Assembly: GCA_026224825.1 (NCBI GenBank)
Contig: JAMFRO010000098.1
Span: 1 to 64,000 of the forward strand
Direction of reading: 5' to 3'
Length of the DNA: 64,000 bases
Source: a bacterium
GTDB taxonomy: Bacteria > Pseudomonadota > Alphaproteobacteria > Acetobacterales > Acetobacteraceae
The notes under the pieces: model-generated
What the model was told of the DNA's origin: nothing
What the model saw: the letters and a program-made list of their open reading frames with translations, nothing else
Databases searched by the model: none
Position numbers and translations under genes: made by a program
Shown: positions 1 through 8,384 of the stretch, piece by piece
Layout: each line of letters starts with the position of its first letter
Numbering within the stretch: the stretch's first letter is position 1

Positions 1-32
1 ACGGGATCGGTGTGCAACGGCGGGTGGGTTAG
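1..32 (+). CDS. ntrC: C-terminal end of probable nitrogen regulator NtrC (partial)
   Basis: Only the last nine sense codons and a TAG stop (30-32) are inside the window; the frame reads GIGVQRRVG then stop. The call rests on position: in many alphaproteobacteria ntrBC lie directly upstream of ntrYX on the same strand, and NtrC proteins end with a Fis-type helix-turn-helix followed by a short tail containing a Leu-Gly-Ile motif. The visible residues fit such a tail but are too few to prove it. The stop codon lies at the outer edge of the large palindrome that separates it from ntrY. Confidence 0.4.
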   Translation, partial: GIGVQRRVG

Positions 33-276
33 GTATGGTTCGGGGGGTGTTAGAGAAAAAGGCCAGGGCTCTGCCCTGGACCCGCCAAGGGCCGAAGGGC
101 CCTTGGATCCCACCCGGGTCTTGGAAATGGATGCCCTCGAGATCACGTAGTTGGATAGCCCGTGCAGGGCATCCCTTTCCAAGACCCGAAGTAGTGGGGG
201 TCTGGGGCCTCAGGCCCCAGCGGGTCCAGGGCAGAGCCCTGGCCTTTTTCCTTAACACCCCCCGGAACCAAGCCTA
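33..276. repeat. Large nested palindromic element, copy 1
   Basis: The whole 244-bp gap between the upstream gene and ntrY is one nested palindrome. Outer arms 31-86 and 220-275 pair over about 56 bp with only five or so differences. Each arm contains a self-complementary core, GGCCAGGGCTCTGCCCTGG on the left, bordered outward by a run of A (left) or T (right), so each end looks like a terminator pointing out of the element. Inside are a left hairpin (85-106, CCAAGGGC...GCCCTTGG), a central hairpin (116-187) and a right hairpin (202-220). Folded as one strand it would be a four-way, cloverleaf-like structure. Two related copies lie at 44425-44658 and 60260-60470. Confidence 0.85.
116..187. 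repeat. Central hairpin of palindromic element copy 1
   Basis: Arms 116-137 (beginning GGGTCTTGGAAATGG) and 166-187 pair over 22 bp with one mismatch around a 28-nt loop. This centre is unrelated to the centres of copies 2 and 3, although the surrounding arms are the same family. It has no T-run and so is not a terminator by itself. Confidence 0.8.
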
Positions 277-2493
277 ATGCCTCCCGCCGATGACACACCG
301 CCCCGCTCGGGGTTTTCTCGCGTAGCGGATGTGCTGCTGGGGCGGGTGGCGACGTTGCTGGTGGCGTCGGCGGCGTTGCTTTTGGGGATTGCTTCGTTTG
401 CGGTGCTTGCCGGGCGGGTGAAATTGTCGATTCATTCCGGCACCGCCATTGGTATGATTGTCGCGGATTCCGCCGCTTTGCTGTGGCTGACGGTGGTGCT
501 GGCGGGGCGTGTGACGCGGGTTTTGCTGGAGCGCCGGCGCGGGGCGGCGGGGGCGCGGCTGCATGTACGGCTGATGATTTTGTTTGGCGGCGTGGCGGCG
601 GTGCCGGCCATATTGGTGGCGATTTTCGCAATCGTGTTCTTCAACTTCGGCATTCAAACCTGGTTCAACCAGCGTGTGCAGACGGCGCTGGATGAGAGCA
701 ACCAGGTCGCCCAGGGGTATTTGCAGGAGCATAACAACGAGATCCGGCTGGACGCGCTGACGATGGCGAATGATCTATCGCAGAACGGCACGGCATTCTT
801 CGGCAACCCCAATGAGTTCGTCTCCTATCTGGTCACCCAGGCCTCGGTGCGCGGGCTGACGCAGGCGATCATCTGGAACCCGGATAACGACGAGATCGTG
901 GCCCAGGCCGGGTTGTTCACGGGCATGGGGGCGGATATTCCGCAGGACCCCCGCACCCTCGCGCAGGCGCAGACCGGCCAGGTGCCGGTGTACAGCCCGC
1001 CGGGCAGCACGGTGGAGCAGGCGGTCATCAAGCTGGATACCAACCAGCCGTTGATGCTGATGGTGGAAAAGCCGATCGACCCCGGGATTCTCGCCCATGT
1101 GAACAAGACGCAGGAGGCGGTGGCCGAGTATCAGCGCCTGTCCAAAAACCGCGCCGGGCTGGAGGTTTCCTTCGCCCTCATCATCGCGGTGCTTGCCCTT
1201 ATCGTCCTCTCGGCGCTCATCGCCTTTGGCCTGGTCATCGCCAACCAGATCGCCAAGCCCATCGGACATTTGATGCTCGCCGCCGAGCGGGTGCGCGGCG
1301 GCGACCTCACCGCGCGTGTGCCGGAAAAGGCCACGGGCGATGAGATGGCGGGCTTATCGCGCGCCTTCAACCGCATGACCGCCCAGTTGGCCGCCCAGCG
1401 CGGCGAGCTGCTGGATGTGAACAACCAGCTCGACGAGCGCCGCCGGTTTACGGAAACCGTGCTGGCTGGTGTGTCCGCCGGCGTTATCGGGCTGGACGCC
1501 AAGGGCCGCATCGAACTCCCCAACCGTGCGGCTTCGGAGTTGCTCCGGCTCGACCTCGTGCCCCAGATTGGCCAGAATCTGGCCGAGATAGCGCCTGAAT
1601 TCGCAGCCCATATTGCTGCTGTAATGGCCAACCCTGAGCGGCCGGCGGTGGCGCAGATCGAGCATGGCAGGGCCATGGCCAAGCGCATGCTGCTGGTGCG
1701 GATCGGGGCGGAGATGAAATCGGATGTGCCTGATGGGTTTATCGTGACGTTTGACGATGTGACGGAGCTACTGGCAGCCCAGCGCAAGGCCGCCTGGGCG
1801 GATGTCGCACGGCGCATCGCGCATGAGATTAAAAACCCGCTCACCCCCATCCAGCTCTCCGCCGAGCGGCTGAAGCGCCGCTTCGCCAAGGAGATCACCT
1901 CGGACCCCGAGGGTTTCACGCAATGCGCGGACACCATCGTGCGGCATGTGGGAGACATCGGCCGCATGGTGGACGAGTTCTCCACCTTCGCCCGCATGCC
2001 CGCCCCGCAGATGCGCCCGGAATCGCTGGAAGTGATCGCCCGCGAGGCCATGGTGCTGCAACGCGTGGCGCATCCCGCCATCAAATGGGAAGTCATCATC
2101 GACGCCCCGCTCACCGCCGTATGCGACCGCCGGCTCATCGGCCAGGCGCTCACCAACCTCCTGCAAAATGCCACCGATGCAGTGGGCATGCGCGAAGGTG
2201 CCTCACATGTAACGCTCCAGCTCACCAGCAAACATGGCATGGCCCAGCTTACCGTCACCGACGACGGCATCGGCCTGCCGGACACCGACCATGAGCGGCT
2301 GATGGAGCCTTATGTCACGCATAAGCCGAAAGGCACCGGGCTTGGCCTTGCCATTGTCGCCAAGATCATGGAGGACCATGGGGGCAGACTGGAATTGCAA
2401 CCGGCCCCCGGCGGCACCGGTGCCGAGGTTTCACTCCATCTGCCCTTAACACAGGTAGCAGCGCGCGCGTTAAAGGAGTTGCCTGAAGTATGA
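277..2493 (+). CDS. ntrY: Nitrogen-regulation sensor histidine kinase NtrY
   Basis: Membrane sensor kinase that phosphorylates NtrX in the nitrogen/redox NtrYX system. The 738-residue protein has hydrophobic segments at about 20-45, 55-75 and 90-125, a periplasmic region, another membrane segment near 300-325, a HAMP linker, a PAS-like domain at about 395-490, and a kinase core. The phospho-acceptor His is near residue 515 in RIAHEIKNPLTPIQ. The ATPase domain has the N-box LTNLLQNATDAV and the G-box DDGIGLPD, then GTGLGLAIV. Length and order match NtrY. Its last four bases overlap the ntrX start (ATGA), so the two are translationally coupled. The start ATG directly follows the inverted arm of the palindromic element. 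Confidence 0.95.
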   Translation: MPPADDTPPRSGFSRVADVLLGRVATLLVASAALLLGIASFAVLAGRVKLSIHSGTAIGMIVADSAALLWLTVVLAGRVTRVLLERRRGAAGARLHVRLMILFGGVAAVPAILVAIFAIVFFNFGIQTWFNQRVQTALDESNQVAQGYLQEHNNEIRLDALTMANDLSQNGTAFFGNPNEFVSYLVTQASVRGLTQAIIWNPDNDEIVAQAGLFTGMGADIPQDPRTLAQAQTGQVPVYSPPGSTVEQAVIKLDTNQPLMLMVEKPIDPGILAHVNKTQEAVAEYQRLSKNRAGLEVSFALIIAVLALIVLSALIAFGLVIANQIAKPIGHLMLAAERVRGGDLTARVPEKATGDEMAGLSRAFNRMTAQLAAQRGELLDVNNQLDERRRFTETVLAGVSAGVIGLDAKGRIELPNRAASELLRLDLVPQIGQNLAEIAPEFAAHIAAVMANPERPAVAQIEHGRAMAKRMLLVRIGAEMKSDVPDGFIVTFDDVTELLAAQRKAAWADVARRIAHEIKNPLTPIQLSAERLKRRFAKEITSDPEGFTQCADTIVRHVGDIGRMVDEFSTFARMPAPQMRPESLEVIAREAMVLQRVAHPAIKWEVIIDAPLTAVCDRRLIGQALTNLLQNATDAVGMREGASHVTLQLTSKHGMAQLTVTDDGIGLPDTDHERLMEPYVTHKPKGTGLGLAIVAKIMEDHGGRLELQPAPGGTGAEVSLHLPLTQVAARALKELPEV

Positions 2494-3884
2494 CCGAGAT
2501 ATTGATCGTCGATGACGAGCCGGATATCCGCCTGCTCGTTGAAGCGATTCTCAAGGATGAAGGCTACGAGGCCCGCAGCGCCGGCAACTCCGACGAGGCT
2601 CTGGCCGCCTACCGCCTGCGCCGCCCCAACCTGGTCATCCTCGATGTCTGGCTCCAGGGCTCCAAACTCGACGGCATCGGCATATTGGAAGCCTTGCACC
2701 AGGAGCAGCCGCGCGTACCGGTGGTGATGATCTCCGGCCACGGCACCATCGAGACCGCGGTCGCCGCCATCCAGCGCGGCGCGTATGATTTCATCGAGAA
2801 GCCGTTCAACTCAGACCGTCTGTTGCTGGTCGTCAAACGCGCTTTGGAAAACGCCAAGCTCCAGGCCGAGAATGCCGAGCTGCGCCTGCGCGTCGGCACC
2901 GAGATGGAGCTGACCGGCGACGGCAGCGGCATCTGCTCACTGCGTAGTGCGGTGGAAAAAGTCGCCCCCACCGGCTCGCGCGTGCTCATCTCCGGCGCCC
3001 CCGGTTCCGGCAAGGAGACCGTGGCGCGCATGATCCACACCCGCTCGCGCCGCGCCGAGGGCCCGTTCGTGGCGATGAACTGCGCTTTATTCGCCCCGGA
3101 AAAATTCGAGACCGAACTCTTCGGCGTGGAGCCCGGCGCCGAAGGCCCCGGCTCGCCACGCCGCATCGGCGTACTGGAACGCGCGCACGGCGGCACCTTG
3201 TTGCTGGACGAGGTCTCCGAACTCCCGTTGGAAACCCAGGGCCGCATCGCCCGCGTCCTCCAGGACCAAAGTTTTGAACGCGTAGGCGGCACCGCCCGCG
3301 TCAAAGTGGACATCCGCGTGCTCGCCACCACCGCCAAAGACCTGCCCGCCGCCATCACCGACGGCAAATTCCGCGAAGACCTCTACTACCGCCTCGCCGT
3401 GGTCCCGCTCCGCGTGCCCTCGCTGAAAGAACGCCGCGAGGACATCCCCGCCCTCGCCGAAAGCTTCCTGAAACACGCGGCAGAGGTCTCCGGCCTGCCC
3501 GCCCGCGGCCTGGCCTCAGACGCCATCGCCGCCCTCCAGGCCCACGACTGGCCCGGCAACGTCCGCCAGCTCCGCAACGTCATGGACTGGCTCATGATCA
3601 TGCGCTCGGGCGAATGCGACGAGCTGTTCCACGCCGAACACCTCCCCACCGAACTCGCCGCCCACGCCCCCCGCGCCCTCTCCATCGACCCGCAAGCGGA
3701 TCTCATGGCACTCCCCTTGCGCGAAGCCCGCGACGTGTTCGAGACGCAGTATCTCCAGGCGCAGCTTCTAAGGTTCGGCGGCAACATCTCGCGTACGGCG
3801 AATTTTGTGGGCATGGAGCGCTCCGCGCTGCACCGTAAGCTCAAGCAATTGGGTATCGGCGCTGAGGATAAAGTTGGGGTTTAA
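2490..3884 (+). CDS. ntrX: Sigma-54-family response regulator NtrX
   Basis: Response regulator paired with NtrY. The receiver domain occupies about residues 1-120 with Asp52 as phospho-acceptor (LVILDVWLQG). An AAA+ domain follows, with Walker A GAPGSGKE and Walker B GGTLLLDEVSELP. The C-terminal Fis-like helix-turn-helix covers about 425-455 (NISRTANFVGMERSALHRKL). The sigma-54-contacting GAFTGA loop is not there: the stretch after ELFG reads VEPGAEGPGSPRRIGVLE. The same loss is known in other alphaproteobacterial NtrX proteins, which act without sigma-54 activation. ntrX is convergent with glmU across a 217-bp gap filled with palindromes. Confidence 0.95.
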   Translation: MTEILIVDDEPDIRLLVEAILKDEGYEARSAGNSDEALAAYRLRRPNLVILDVWLQGSKLDGIGILEALHQEQPRVPVVMISGHGTIETAVAAIQRGAYDFIEKPFNSDRLLLVVKRALENAKLQAENAELRLRVGTEMELTGDGSGICSLRSAVEKVAPTGSRVLISGAPGSGKETVARMIHTRSRRAEGPFVAMNCALFAPEKFETELFGVEPGAEGPGSPRRIGVLERAHGGTLLLDEVSELPLETQGRIARVLQDQSFERVGGTARVKVDIRVLATTAKDLPAAITDGKFREDLYYRLAVVPLRVPSLKERREDIPALAESFLKHAAEVSGLPARGLASDAIAALQAHDWPGNVRQLRNVMDWLMIMRSGECDELFHAEHLPTELAAHAPRALSIDPQADLMALPLREARDVFETQYLQAQLLRFGGNISRTANFVGMERSALHRKLKQLGIGAEDKVGV

Positions 3885-3891
3885 GCAGTAC

Positions 3892-3910
3892 CTTTTTGTG
3901 AACAAAAAAG
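3892..3910 (+). terminator. Weak hairpin downstream of ntrX
   Basis: CTTTTTGTGAACAAAAAAG is a self-complementary 19-mer that starts 8 bp after the ntrX stop. It is AU-rich and lacks a downstream T-run on the plus strand, so termination activity is only possible. Confidence 0.3.
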
Positions 3911-3915
3911 CCTGT

Positions 3916-3932
3916 CCCGGACTTGATCCGGG
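3916..3932. repeat. Short palindrome CCCGGACTTGATCCGGG
   Basis: A perfect 6-bp-arm palindrome in the gap between the convergent genes ntrX and glmU. It resembles short repeats common in alphaproteobacterial intergenic DNA. An A-run, not a T-run, follows on the plus strand. Confidence 0.5.
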
Positions 3933-3980
3933 AGTACCCAAAAAAACTTTATAAATTGGGCCACGGGCTCCTCAACTCCC

Positions 3981-4062
3981 CGTCATTGCGAGCGCAGCGA
4001 AGCAACCCATCTTGTCTGCAACATCCCGAAAGATGGGTTGCTTCGCTGCGCTCGCAATGACG
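3981..4062. repeat. REP-like palindrome (CGTCATTGCGAGCG family), complete copy
   Basis: Two perfectly complementary 32-bp arms (3981-4012 and 4031-4062) flank an 18-nt loop. The arms begin CGTCATTGCGAGCG and end in AGCAACCCATCT. The same family recurs at 51939-52023 and as a half-site at 52335-52367. Here it sits between the convergent ends of ntrX and glmU, a usual position for such elements. Confidence 0.9.
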
Positions 4063-4101
4063 GCTTTGGATAATGAGGGGAGTCGGGGGTAAAGCCCCCC
4101 A

Positions 4102-5382
4102 TCACTTCCGCGGCTTATTCACCTGCCGCCCGCGCCCGAAGGCCCGCATGCTTGCCGGCACGTCCTCGGTAATAATCGAACCGGCGGTGACAAACGCATC
4201 ATCCCCAACCGAAACCGGCGCCACCAGCACGGCATTGGAGCCAACGAACGCCCGCGCCCCAATCTTCGTGCGGTGCTTGTTCTTGCCATCGTAATTGCCG
4301 GTAATGGCACCAGCCCCAATATTGCTGCCGGCCCCAATCTCGGCATCGCCAATATAGGTAAGGTGATTCGCCTTCACCCCCGCCCCCAATGTCGCGGCCT
4401 TCACCTCGACAAAATTCCCAACATGCGCACCCGCACCAATATCCGCCCCCGGCCGCAACCGCGCATAAGGCCCGATCAACGCACCCCCATGCACCACACA
4501 ACCCTCAAGATGCGAAAACGCCTTGATCTCCGCCCCAGCTTCCACAGTCACACCGGGCCCAAACACCACGTACGGCCCAACGGACACATCCTCGCCCAGC
4601 ACCGTATCAGCGGAGAAAAACACCGTCTCCGGCGCCTGCAGCCCCACACCGGCTTCCAACGCCGCCGCGCGCGCGGCAGCCTGAAACAAAGCCTCCGCCT
4701 GCGCCAGTTCAGCGCGCGAATTCACACCCAGGCATTCCGCATAAGGCGCATCGAGTGCCGCCACATTTATCCCACCCGCCCGCGCAATCGCAACGATATC
4801 GGTGAGATAAAACTCCCCCTTCACATTATCATTGCCCACATCAGCCAGCCAGCCGGCCATATCCGCACCCAGCGCGATCAACCCGCCCGCATTGCAGAAA
4901 GTAATGGCCCGCTCTTCATCCTTCGCATCGGCATATTCCACGATGCGCGAAACAAACCCATCCTCGATCACCAGCCGCCCATACTTGCCCGGCTCCGGCG
5001 GTGTCATACCAAGCAGCACCAGCCCGGCATCGCGCGCCGCCAGCCGGTCCTTCAACGCCTGCATGGTGGCAACCGAAACCAGCGGGTTATCAGCGTAAAA
5101 CACCGCCACCGGCCCCTCGCCAAACTTCTCTTCAGCCTGGCGCGCGGCATGCGCCGTACCCAGCCGCTCATGCTGCACCACCACCTCATGCGGTGCGGCC
5201 AACTTCTCCAGCAGCGGCATATCCGGCCCCACCACCACCACCACCCGCCCAAACACCTGCTCAGCGGCACGTATCAGATGCACCAGCATCTCCCGCCCGG
5301 CAATTTTATGCGCCGCCTTGGGAAGTGCGGACTTCATCCGCGTGCCCAGCCCCGCCGCGATGATAACCGCCAAGCTCTGCAT
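4102..5382 (-). CDS. glmU: Bifunctional UDP-GlcNAc pyrophosphorylase / glucosamine-1-phosphate acetyltransferase
   Basis: Cytoplasmic enzyme that makes UDP-GlcNAc for peptidoglycan and lipopolysaccharide: it acetylates glucosamine-1-P, then uridylylates GlcNAc-1-P. The N-terminal uridylyltransferase carries the signature LAVIIAAGLGTRMKSALPK. The C-terminal half is a left-handed beta-helix of hexapeptide repeats ending in the acetyltransferase region (HLTYIGDAEIGAGSNIGAG). The start at 5382 is preferred because the family begins MQ-SLAVIIAAG; an in-frame ATG lies five codons upstream at 5397, overlapping the next gene. At 426 residues it is somewhat shorter than the usual 450-460. It directly follows tyrC on the same strand. 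Confidence 0.95.
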   Translation of the reverse strand: MQSLAVIIAAGLGTRMKSALPKAAHKIAGREMLVHLIRAAEQVFGRVVVVVGPDMPLLEKLAAPHEVVVQHERLGTAHAARQAEEKFGEGPVAVFYADNPLVSVATMQALKDRLAARDAGLVLLGMTPPEPGKYGRLVIEDGFVSRIVEYADAKDEERAITFCNAGGLIALGADMAGWLADVGNDNVKGEFYLTDIVAIARAGGINVAALDAPYAECLGVNSRAELAQAEALFQAAARAAALEAGVGLQAPETVFFSADTVLGEDVSVGPYVVFGPGVTVEAGAEIKAFSHLEGCVVHGGALIGPYARLRPGADIGAGAHVGNFVEVKAATLGAGVKANHLTYIGDAEIGAGSNIGAGAITGNYDGKNKHRTKIGARAFVGSNAVLVAPVSVGDDAFVTAGSIITEDVPASMRAFGRGRQVNKPRK

Positions 5383-5393
5383 GTTTTCGCTCC

Positions 5394-6281
5394 TCAAGCC
5401 TGCTTGATATCGATCAAGCTCTTACGGATTTTCCGGCTGCGGTTGATCTTGTCTTCGATATAACCGGTATCGCCCCAGCGCACGGCGCGCGCCATGGCCT
5501 GCGCATCCTCGGAGAAGCGCGAGAACATTTCCAGCAGCGCGTCTTTATTGTTGAGGAATGTGTCGCGCCACATCACGGGGTCCGATGCCGCGATGCGTGT
5601 GAAATCGCGGAAACCGGAGGCCGCAAATTGCAGCACCTCCTCGCGCATTTCATCGGCCAGATCATCCGCCGTGCCGCAAATCGTAAATGCGATCAGATGC
5701 GGCAGATGGCTGACGATGGCGACGACACGATCATGATGCGCCGTCGTCATTTTCGCTGTACGCGCGCCCAACGCCGCCCAGAACGCCTCGATCTTTTGTA
5801 CCGCCGCCGCGTCAGCATTCTCGGCCGGGGTCAGCAGACACCAGCGGCCCTTGAACAAATCCGCCAGCCCGGCATCGGGGCCGGAAAACTCCGTGCCCGC
5901 CAGCGGATGGGCGGGCACAAACTGCACGCCCTCCGGCACGAACGGGCTAACATCGCGCCAGACGGATTGTTTGGTCGAACCGACATCGGAGAGAACGCAG
6001 CCTGGCATCAGATACGGCGCAATGGCCTCGGCAATGGTGGCGAAACTGCCCACCGGCGTGCAGAGGATCACGCCATCCGCATCCCACACCGCCTCGCTCG
6101 GGTCGGCAAAATATTCCGTGCCCAGCTCCAGTTCCTTCGCGCGCGCCAGATGCGCCGGGCTGGTGTCGGCAATCACCAGCGTTTCCACCGTGCCGGGCAC
6201 TGTCTGCAACGCCCGCGCAATGGAGGCCCCAATATGCCCGATGCCGATAATCACCAGCCGCTTAAACAAAACCTCAGCCAT
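5394..6281 (-). CDS. tyrC: Prephenate/arogenate (cyclohexadienyl) dehydrogenase
   Basis: NAD(P)-dependent dehydrogenase of tyrosine biosynthesis, converting prephenate or arogenate. The N-terminal Rossmann motif is [16 protein letters not shown]. The [12 protein letters not shown] motif and the central HLPHLIAF helix contain the active-site histidines of the family. Length (295) is typical of a stand-alone TyrA without an ACT domain. The start overlaps the hisC stop by 8 bp, so chorismate mutase, hisC and tyrC form one operon covering the chorismate-to-aromatic branch. Confidence 0.92.
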   Translation of the reverse strand: MAEVLFKRLVIIGIGHIGASIARALQTVPGTVETLVIADTSPAHLARAKELELGTEYFADPSEAVWDADGVILCTPVGSFATIAEAIAPYLMPGCVLSDVGSTKQSVWRDVSPFVPEGVQFVPAHPLAGTEFSGPDAGLADLFKGRWCLLTPAENADAAAVQKIEAFWAALGARTAKMTTAHHDRVVAIVSHLPHLIAFTICGTADDLADEMREEVLQFAASGFRDFTRIAASDPVMWRDTFLNNKDALLEMFSRFSEDAQAMARAVRWGDTGYIEDKINRSRKIRKSLIDIKQA

Positions 6282-7359
6282 GAGCGAAATCTGTCAGCGC
6301 CTCGGCCACCCGGCCGCACTCCTCATCCGTACCGATGGTGATGCGCAAAAACGCAGGCAGCCCGTAGGAAGCCACCCGCCGCACGATAATCCCGCGCGAC
6401 TTCAAAAACCCATCCGCCGCAATGGCGCGCTCAGCCGTCACAAAATTCACCAGCACAAAATTCGCGGCGGACGGAAGCACATCCAGCCCCGCCTGCGCCA
6501 GCCGCTCACTCAACCGCCGCTTGGCCTGTGCATTATGCGCCCGCCCGCGCTCAATCCACCCCGGCTCGGCCAAGGCAGCCACACCCGCCGCCGCCGCGAA
6601 ACCATTCACCGGAAACGGCGGCCGCACACGGTGCAGCACATCGGCCACGGCCGCAGGCATGTAGCCCCAGCCCAGCCGTGCCCCGCCCATGCCGAAAATC
6701 TTGGAGAAGGTACGGGTCATCACCGTATTCTCACCCGCATCCACCAGTTTCACACCGGGATCGTAATCCGGGTCTTCCACATATTCCGCATAAGCCGCAT
6801 CGATGATCAGCAGCACATCCTCCGGCAACCCCGCGCGCAACCGCTCCATCTCACTCTGGCTCAGCAATGTGCCCGTGGGGTTGTTCGGATTGGCCACGCA
6901 GACGATCTTCGTCGCCGGCGTCACCAGCGCCAGCATCGCGTCCACATCCGTGGTCAGATTCTTCTCAGCCGCCTTGCGCACCTCGCAGCCGGAAATCTTC
7001 GCGCTGATCTCATAAATCGAGAATCCATGCACGCTCATGATCAACTCATCGCCCGGCCCGGCATAGGATTGGATGAGCTGGATGAGAATCTCACCCGAGC
7101 CATTGCCGCAGACGATCCGCGCCGGATCGAGCCCGAATTTCTGCCCCAAAGCCGCGCGCAGCCCCGCCACACCGCCATCCGGGTACAGATGCATTTTGGC
7201 GGCCGCCCCAGCCATGGCGGCAATGGCGCCGGGCGGTGCGCCCAAAGCCCCCTCATTGGAGGAAAGCTTCAGCGGCTCTTCAAACCCCGCCAGCTTCGAC
7301 TCACCCCCAACATAGGAGGCAACGGAAAAAATCTCCGGGCGTGGTTCAGGCGCGCTCAC
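6274..7359 (-). CDS. hisC: Histidinol-phosphate aminotransferase
   Basis: PLP-dependent class I/II aminotransferase of histidine synthesis. In this operon it may also transaminate aromatic keto acids, since HisC next to tyrC and chorismate mutase is common and HisC/aromatic aminotransferase activities overlap. The PLP lysine lies in [16 protein letters not shown]. Other family marks are NPNNPTGT and the terminal arginine region [12 protein letters not shown]. At 361 residues it is of normal length. Its start overlaps the upstream stop by 4 bp (ATGA) and its end overlaps tyrC by 8 bp. Confidence 0.93.
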   Translation of the reverse strand: MSAPEPRPEIFSVASYVGGESKLAGFEEPLKLSSNEGALGAPPGAIAAMAGAAAKMHLYPDGGVAGLRAALGQKFGLDPARIVCGNGSGEILIQLIQSYAGPGDELIMSVHGFSIYEISAKISGCEVRKAAEKNLTTDVDAMLALVTPATKIVCVANPNNPTGTLLSQSEMERLRAGLPEDVLLIIDAAYAEYVEDPDYDPGVKLVDAGENTVMTRTFSKIFGMGGARLGWGYMPAAVADVLHRVRPPFPVNGFAAAAGVAALAEPGWIERGRAHNAQAKRRLSERLAQAGLDVLPSAANFVLVNFVTAERAIAADGFLKSRGIIVRRVASYGLPAFLRITIGTDEECGRVAEALTDFAHG

Positions 7360-8240
7360 GCCCCCTCTCCCACCGGCACCGCATAGCCACCGATCACGAT
7401 GGGCGGCCGCTCCAGCCCGGCAATCGCCGCGAGCCGTGGATCATCCTCCGCCACCAGCCCCTCAACCTCGACCAGCGCGCTGATCTGATTATCCCCGGCC
7501 AGGCGGCGCACCCAGAGCGAGCCCGGCTCGAACCCGGCCTCCTTCACCTGCGTCACCAGCCTGGTGCGCGACATCTCGGCACTGGCCTGCAGCGCGATAA
7601 GCCCACGGTCCGCCCCGCTCGCATCCGGCGGCACAGCGGCCACCACATAGGCATCGCCCTGCGGCAGCCCCTCGGCGCGTTTGGTCCAGAAGGGTATGCG
7701 CGCAATCACATACAGCCGCGCATGGCCGGAGCCGGTCAGCATCGGCCACCAGCCGCTCTTGCCGTCTTCATCCTCACCCAACGGCGGCAGCACGGCCAAT
7801 TGCGCCCCGCCATCGCGGGTTAAATCCGCCAGCGTCTGCGCCGGGTTATGGTGGCGCCGCACCGGTGTCAGCGGCCCAAAATGCTCGCGCGCCAGGGCCA
7901 GCCGCGTCTCCCCGCCCTCGCCATCGCACACCGCCATGGTCTGCCCGCCCTCGATGATCAGCGCCGCCCCGAACATCTCGCGCCAGAACCGCACGATGGC
8001 CTGGCGCGGCATCGCCCCCGCATGGCGGGCCAACAACCGGCGCAGAATAATGGCCTCGCGCCCGGGGCGGATTTTTGTCCCCTTCTTGCCCCCGTCCGTG
8101 GCCACCTCCTCCACCACCTTGGCCCGCTGCATCAGCAGGTCATGAATCTGGTTGTCGATCGCATCGAGCTGGGTGCGCAGCTCAGCCAGCCGGCTGGCCG
8201 GGGTTACGGTCGGGGAGGCGGAGGGGGATACATTGTTCAT
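7356..8240 (-). CDS. Chorismate mutase (AroQ type) with C-terminal extension
   Basis: The N-terminal ~90 residues are an AroQ chorismate mutase domain ([20 protein letters not shown]), which rearranges chorismate to prephenate. The remaining ~190 residues resemble the prephenate-dehydratase/ACT-like extension seen in alphaproteobacterial mutases of this length. I cannot identify an intact dehydratase motif, so phenylalanine-branch activity is not claimed. The reading frame stays open to 9137, but that part is antisense to metX. The start at 8240 follows from the domain boundary and gives a 294-residue protein. It is first in the mutase-hisC-tyrC operon and is divergent from metX. Confidence 0.85.
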   Translation of the reverse strand: MNNVSPSASPTVTPASRLAELRTQLDAIDNQIHDLLMQRAKVVEEVATDGGKKGTKIRPGREAIILRRLLARHAGAMPRQAIVRFWREMFGAALIIEGGQTMAVCDGEGGETRLALAREHFGPLTPVRRHHNPAQTLADLTRDGGAQLAVLPPLGEDEDGKSGWWPMLTGSGHARLYVIARIPFWTKRAEGLPQGDAYVVAAVPPDASGADRGLIALQASAEMSRTRLVTQVKEAGFEPGSLWVRRLAGDNQISALVEVEGLVAEDDPRLAAIAGLERPPIVIGGYAVPVGEGA

Positions 8241-8261
8241 CGCCCGTCCTGTTACCCTAAT
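8233..8261 (+). promoter_or_regulatory. Candidate sigma-70 promoter for metX
   Basis: TTGTTC (8233-8238) and CCTAAT (8256-8261) are spaced by 17 bp in the divergent gap between the chorismate mutase gene and metX. Each hexamer has two mismatches to consensus. The -35 overlaps the mutase start codon. This is a motif-level suggestion only. Confidence 0.3.
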
Positions 8262-8277
8262 TGCCCCCCCCGAGCCA

Positions 8278-8317
8278 AGCGGCGCAAGCCGCTCAGTCTT
8301 TAAATGGCGAAGCGGCT
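8278..8317 (+). promoter_or_regulatory. metX: Leader with mutually exclusive hairpins before metX
   Basis: AGCGGC (8278-8283) can pair with GCCGCT (8288-8293) around a GCAA tetraloop-like turn. The same GCCGCT segment, extended to AGCCGCT (8287-8293), can instead pair perfectly with AGCGGCT (8311-8317). Two alternative folds in a methionine-gene leader could act as a switch or attenuator. I do not see the conserved core of a SAM-II riboswitch, so no ligand is proposed. Confidence 0.3.
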
Positions 8318-8384
8318 GTATGAGGCTGCCAACGCACCAAAGGGTTGCACGGCCGGGGCGGCCAGCGCATATCCTGGGGCAGCC

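Noticed and set aside
4273-5463. A 396-codon open frame on the plus strand opposite glmU
   Set aside because: It is His/Arg/Pro-rich without recognisable motifs, whereas glmU on the other strand has full domain support.
8241-8384. SAM-II riboswitch before metX
   Set aside because: SAM-II elements often precede met genes in alphaproteobacteria, but the conserved pseudoknot core with its AAAG-type stretch is not present; only generic alternative hairpins are.
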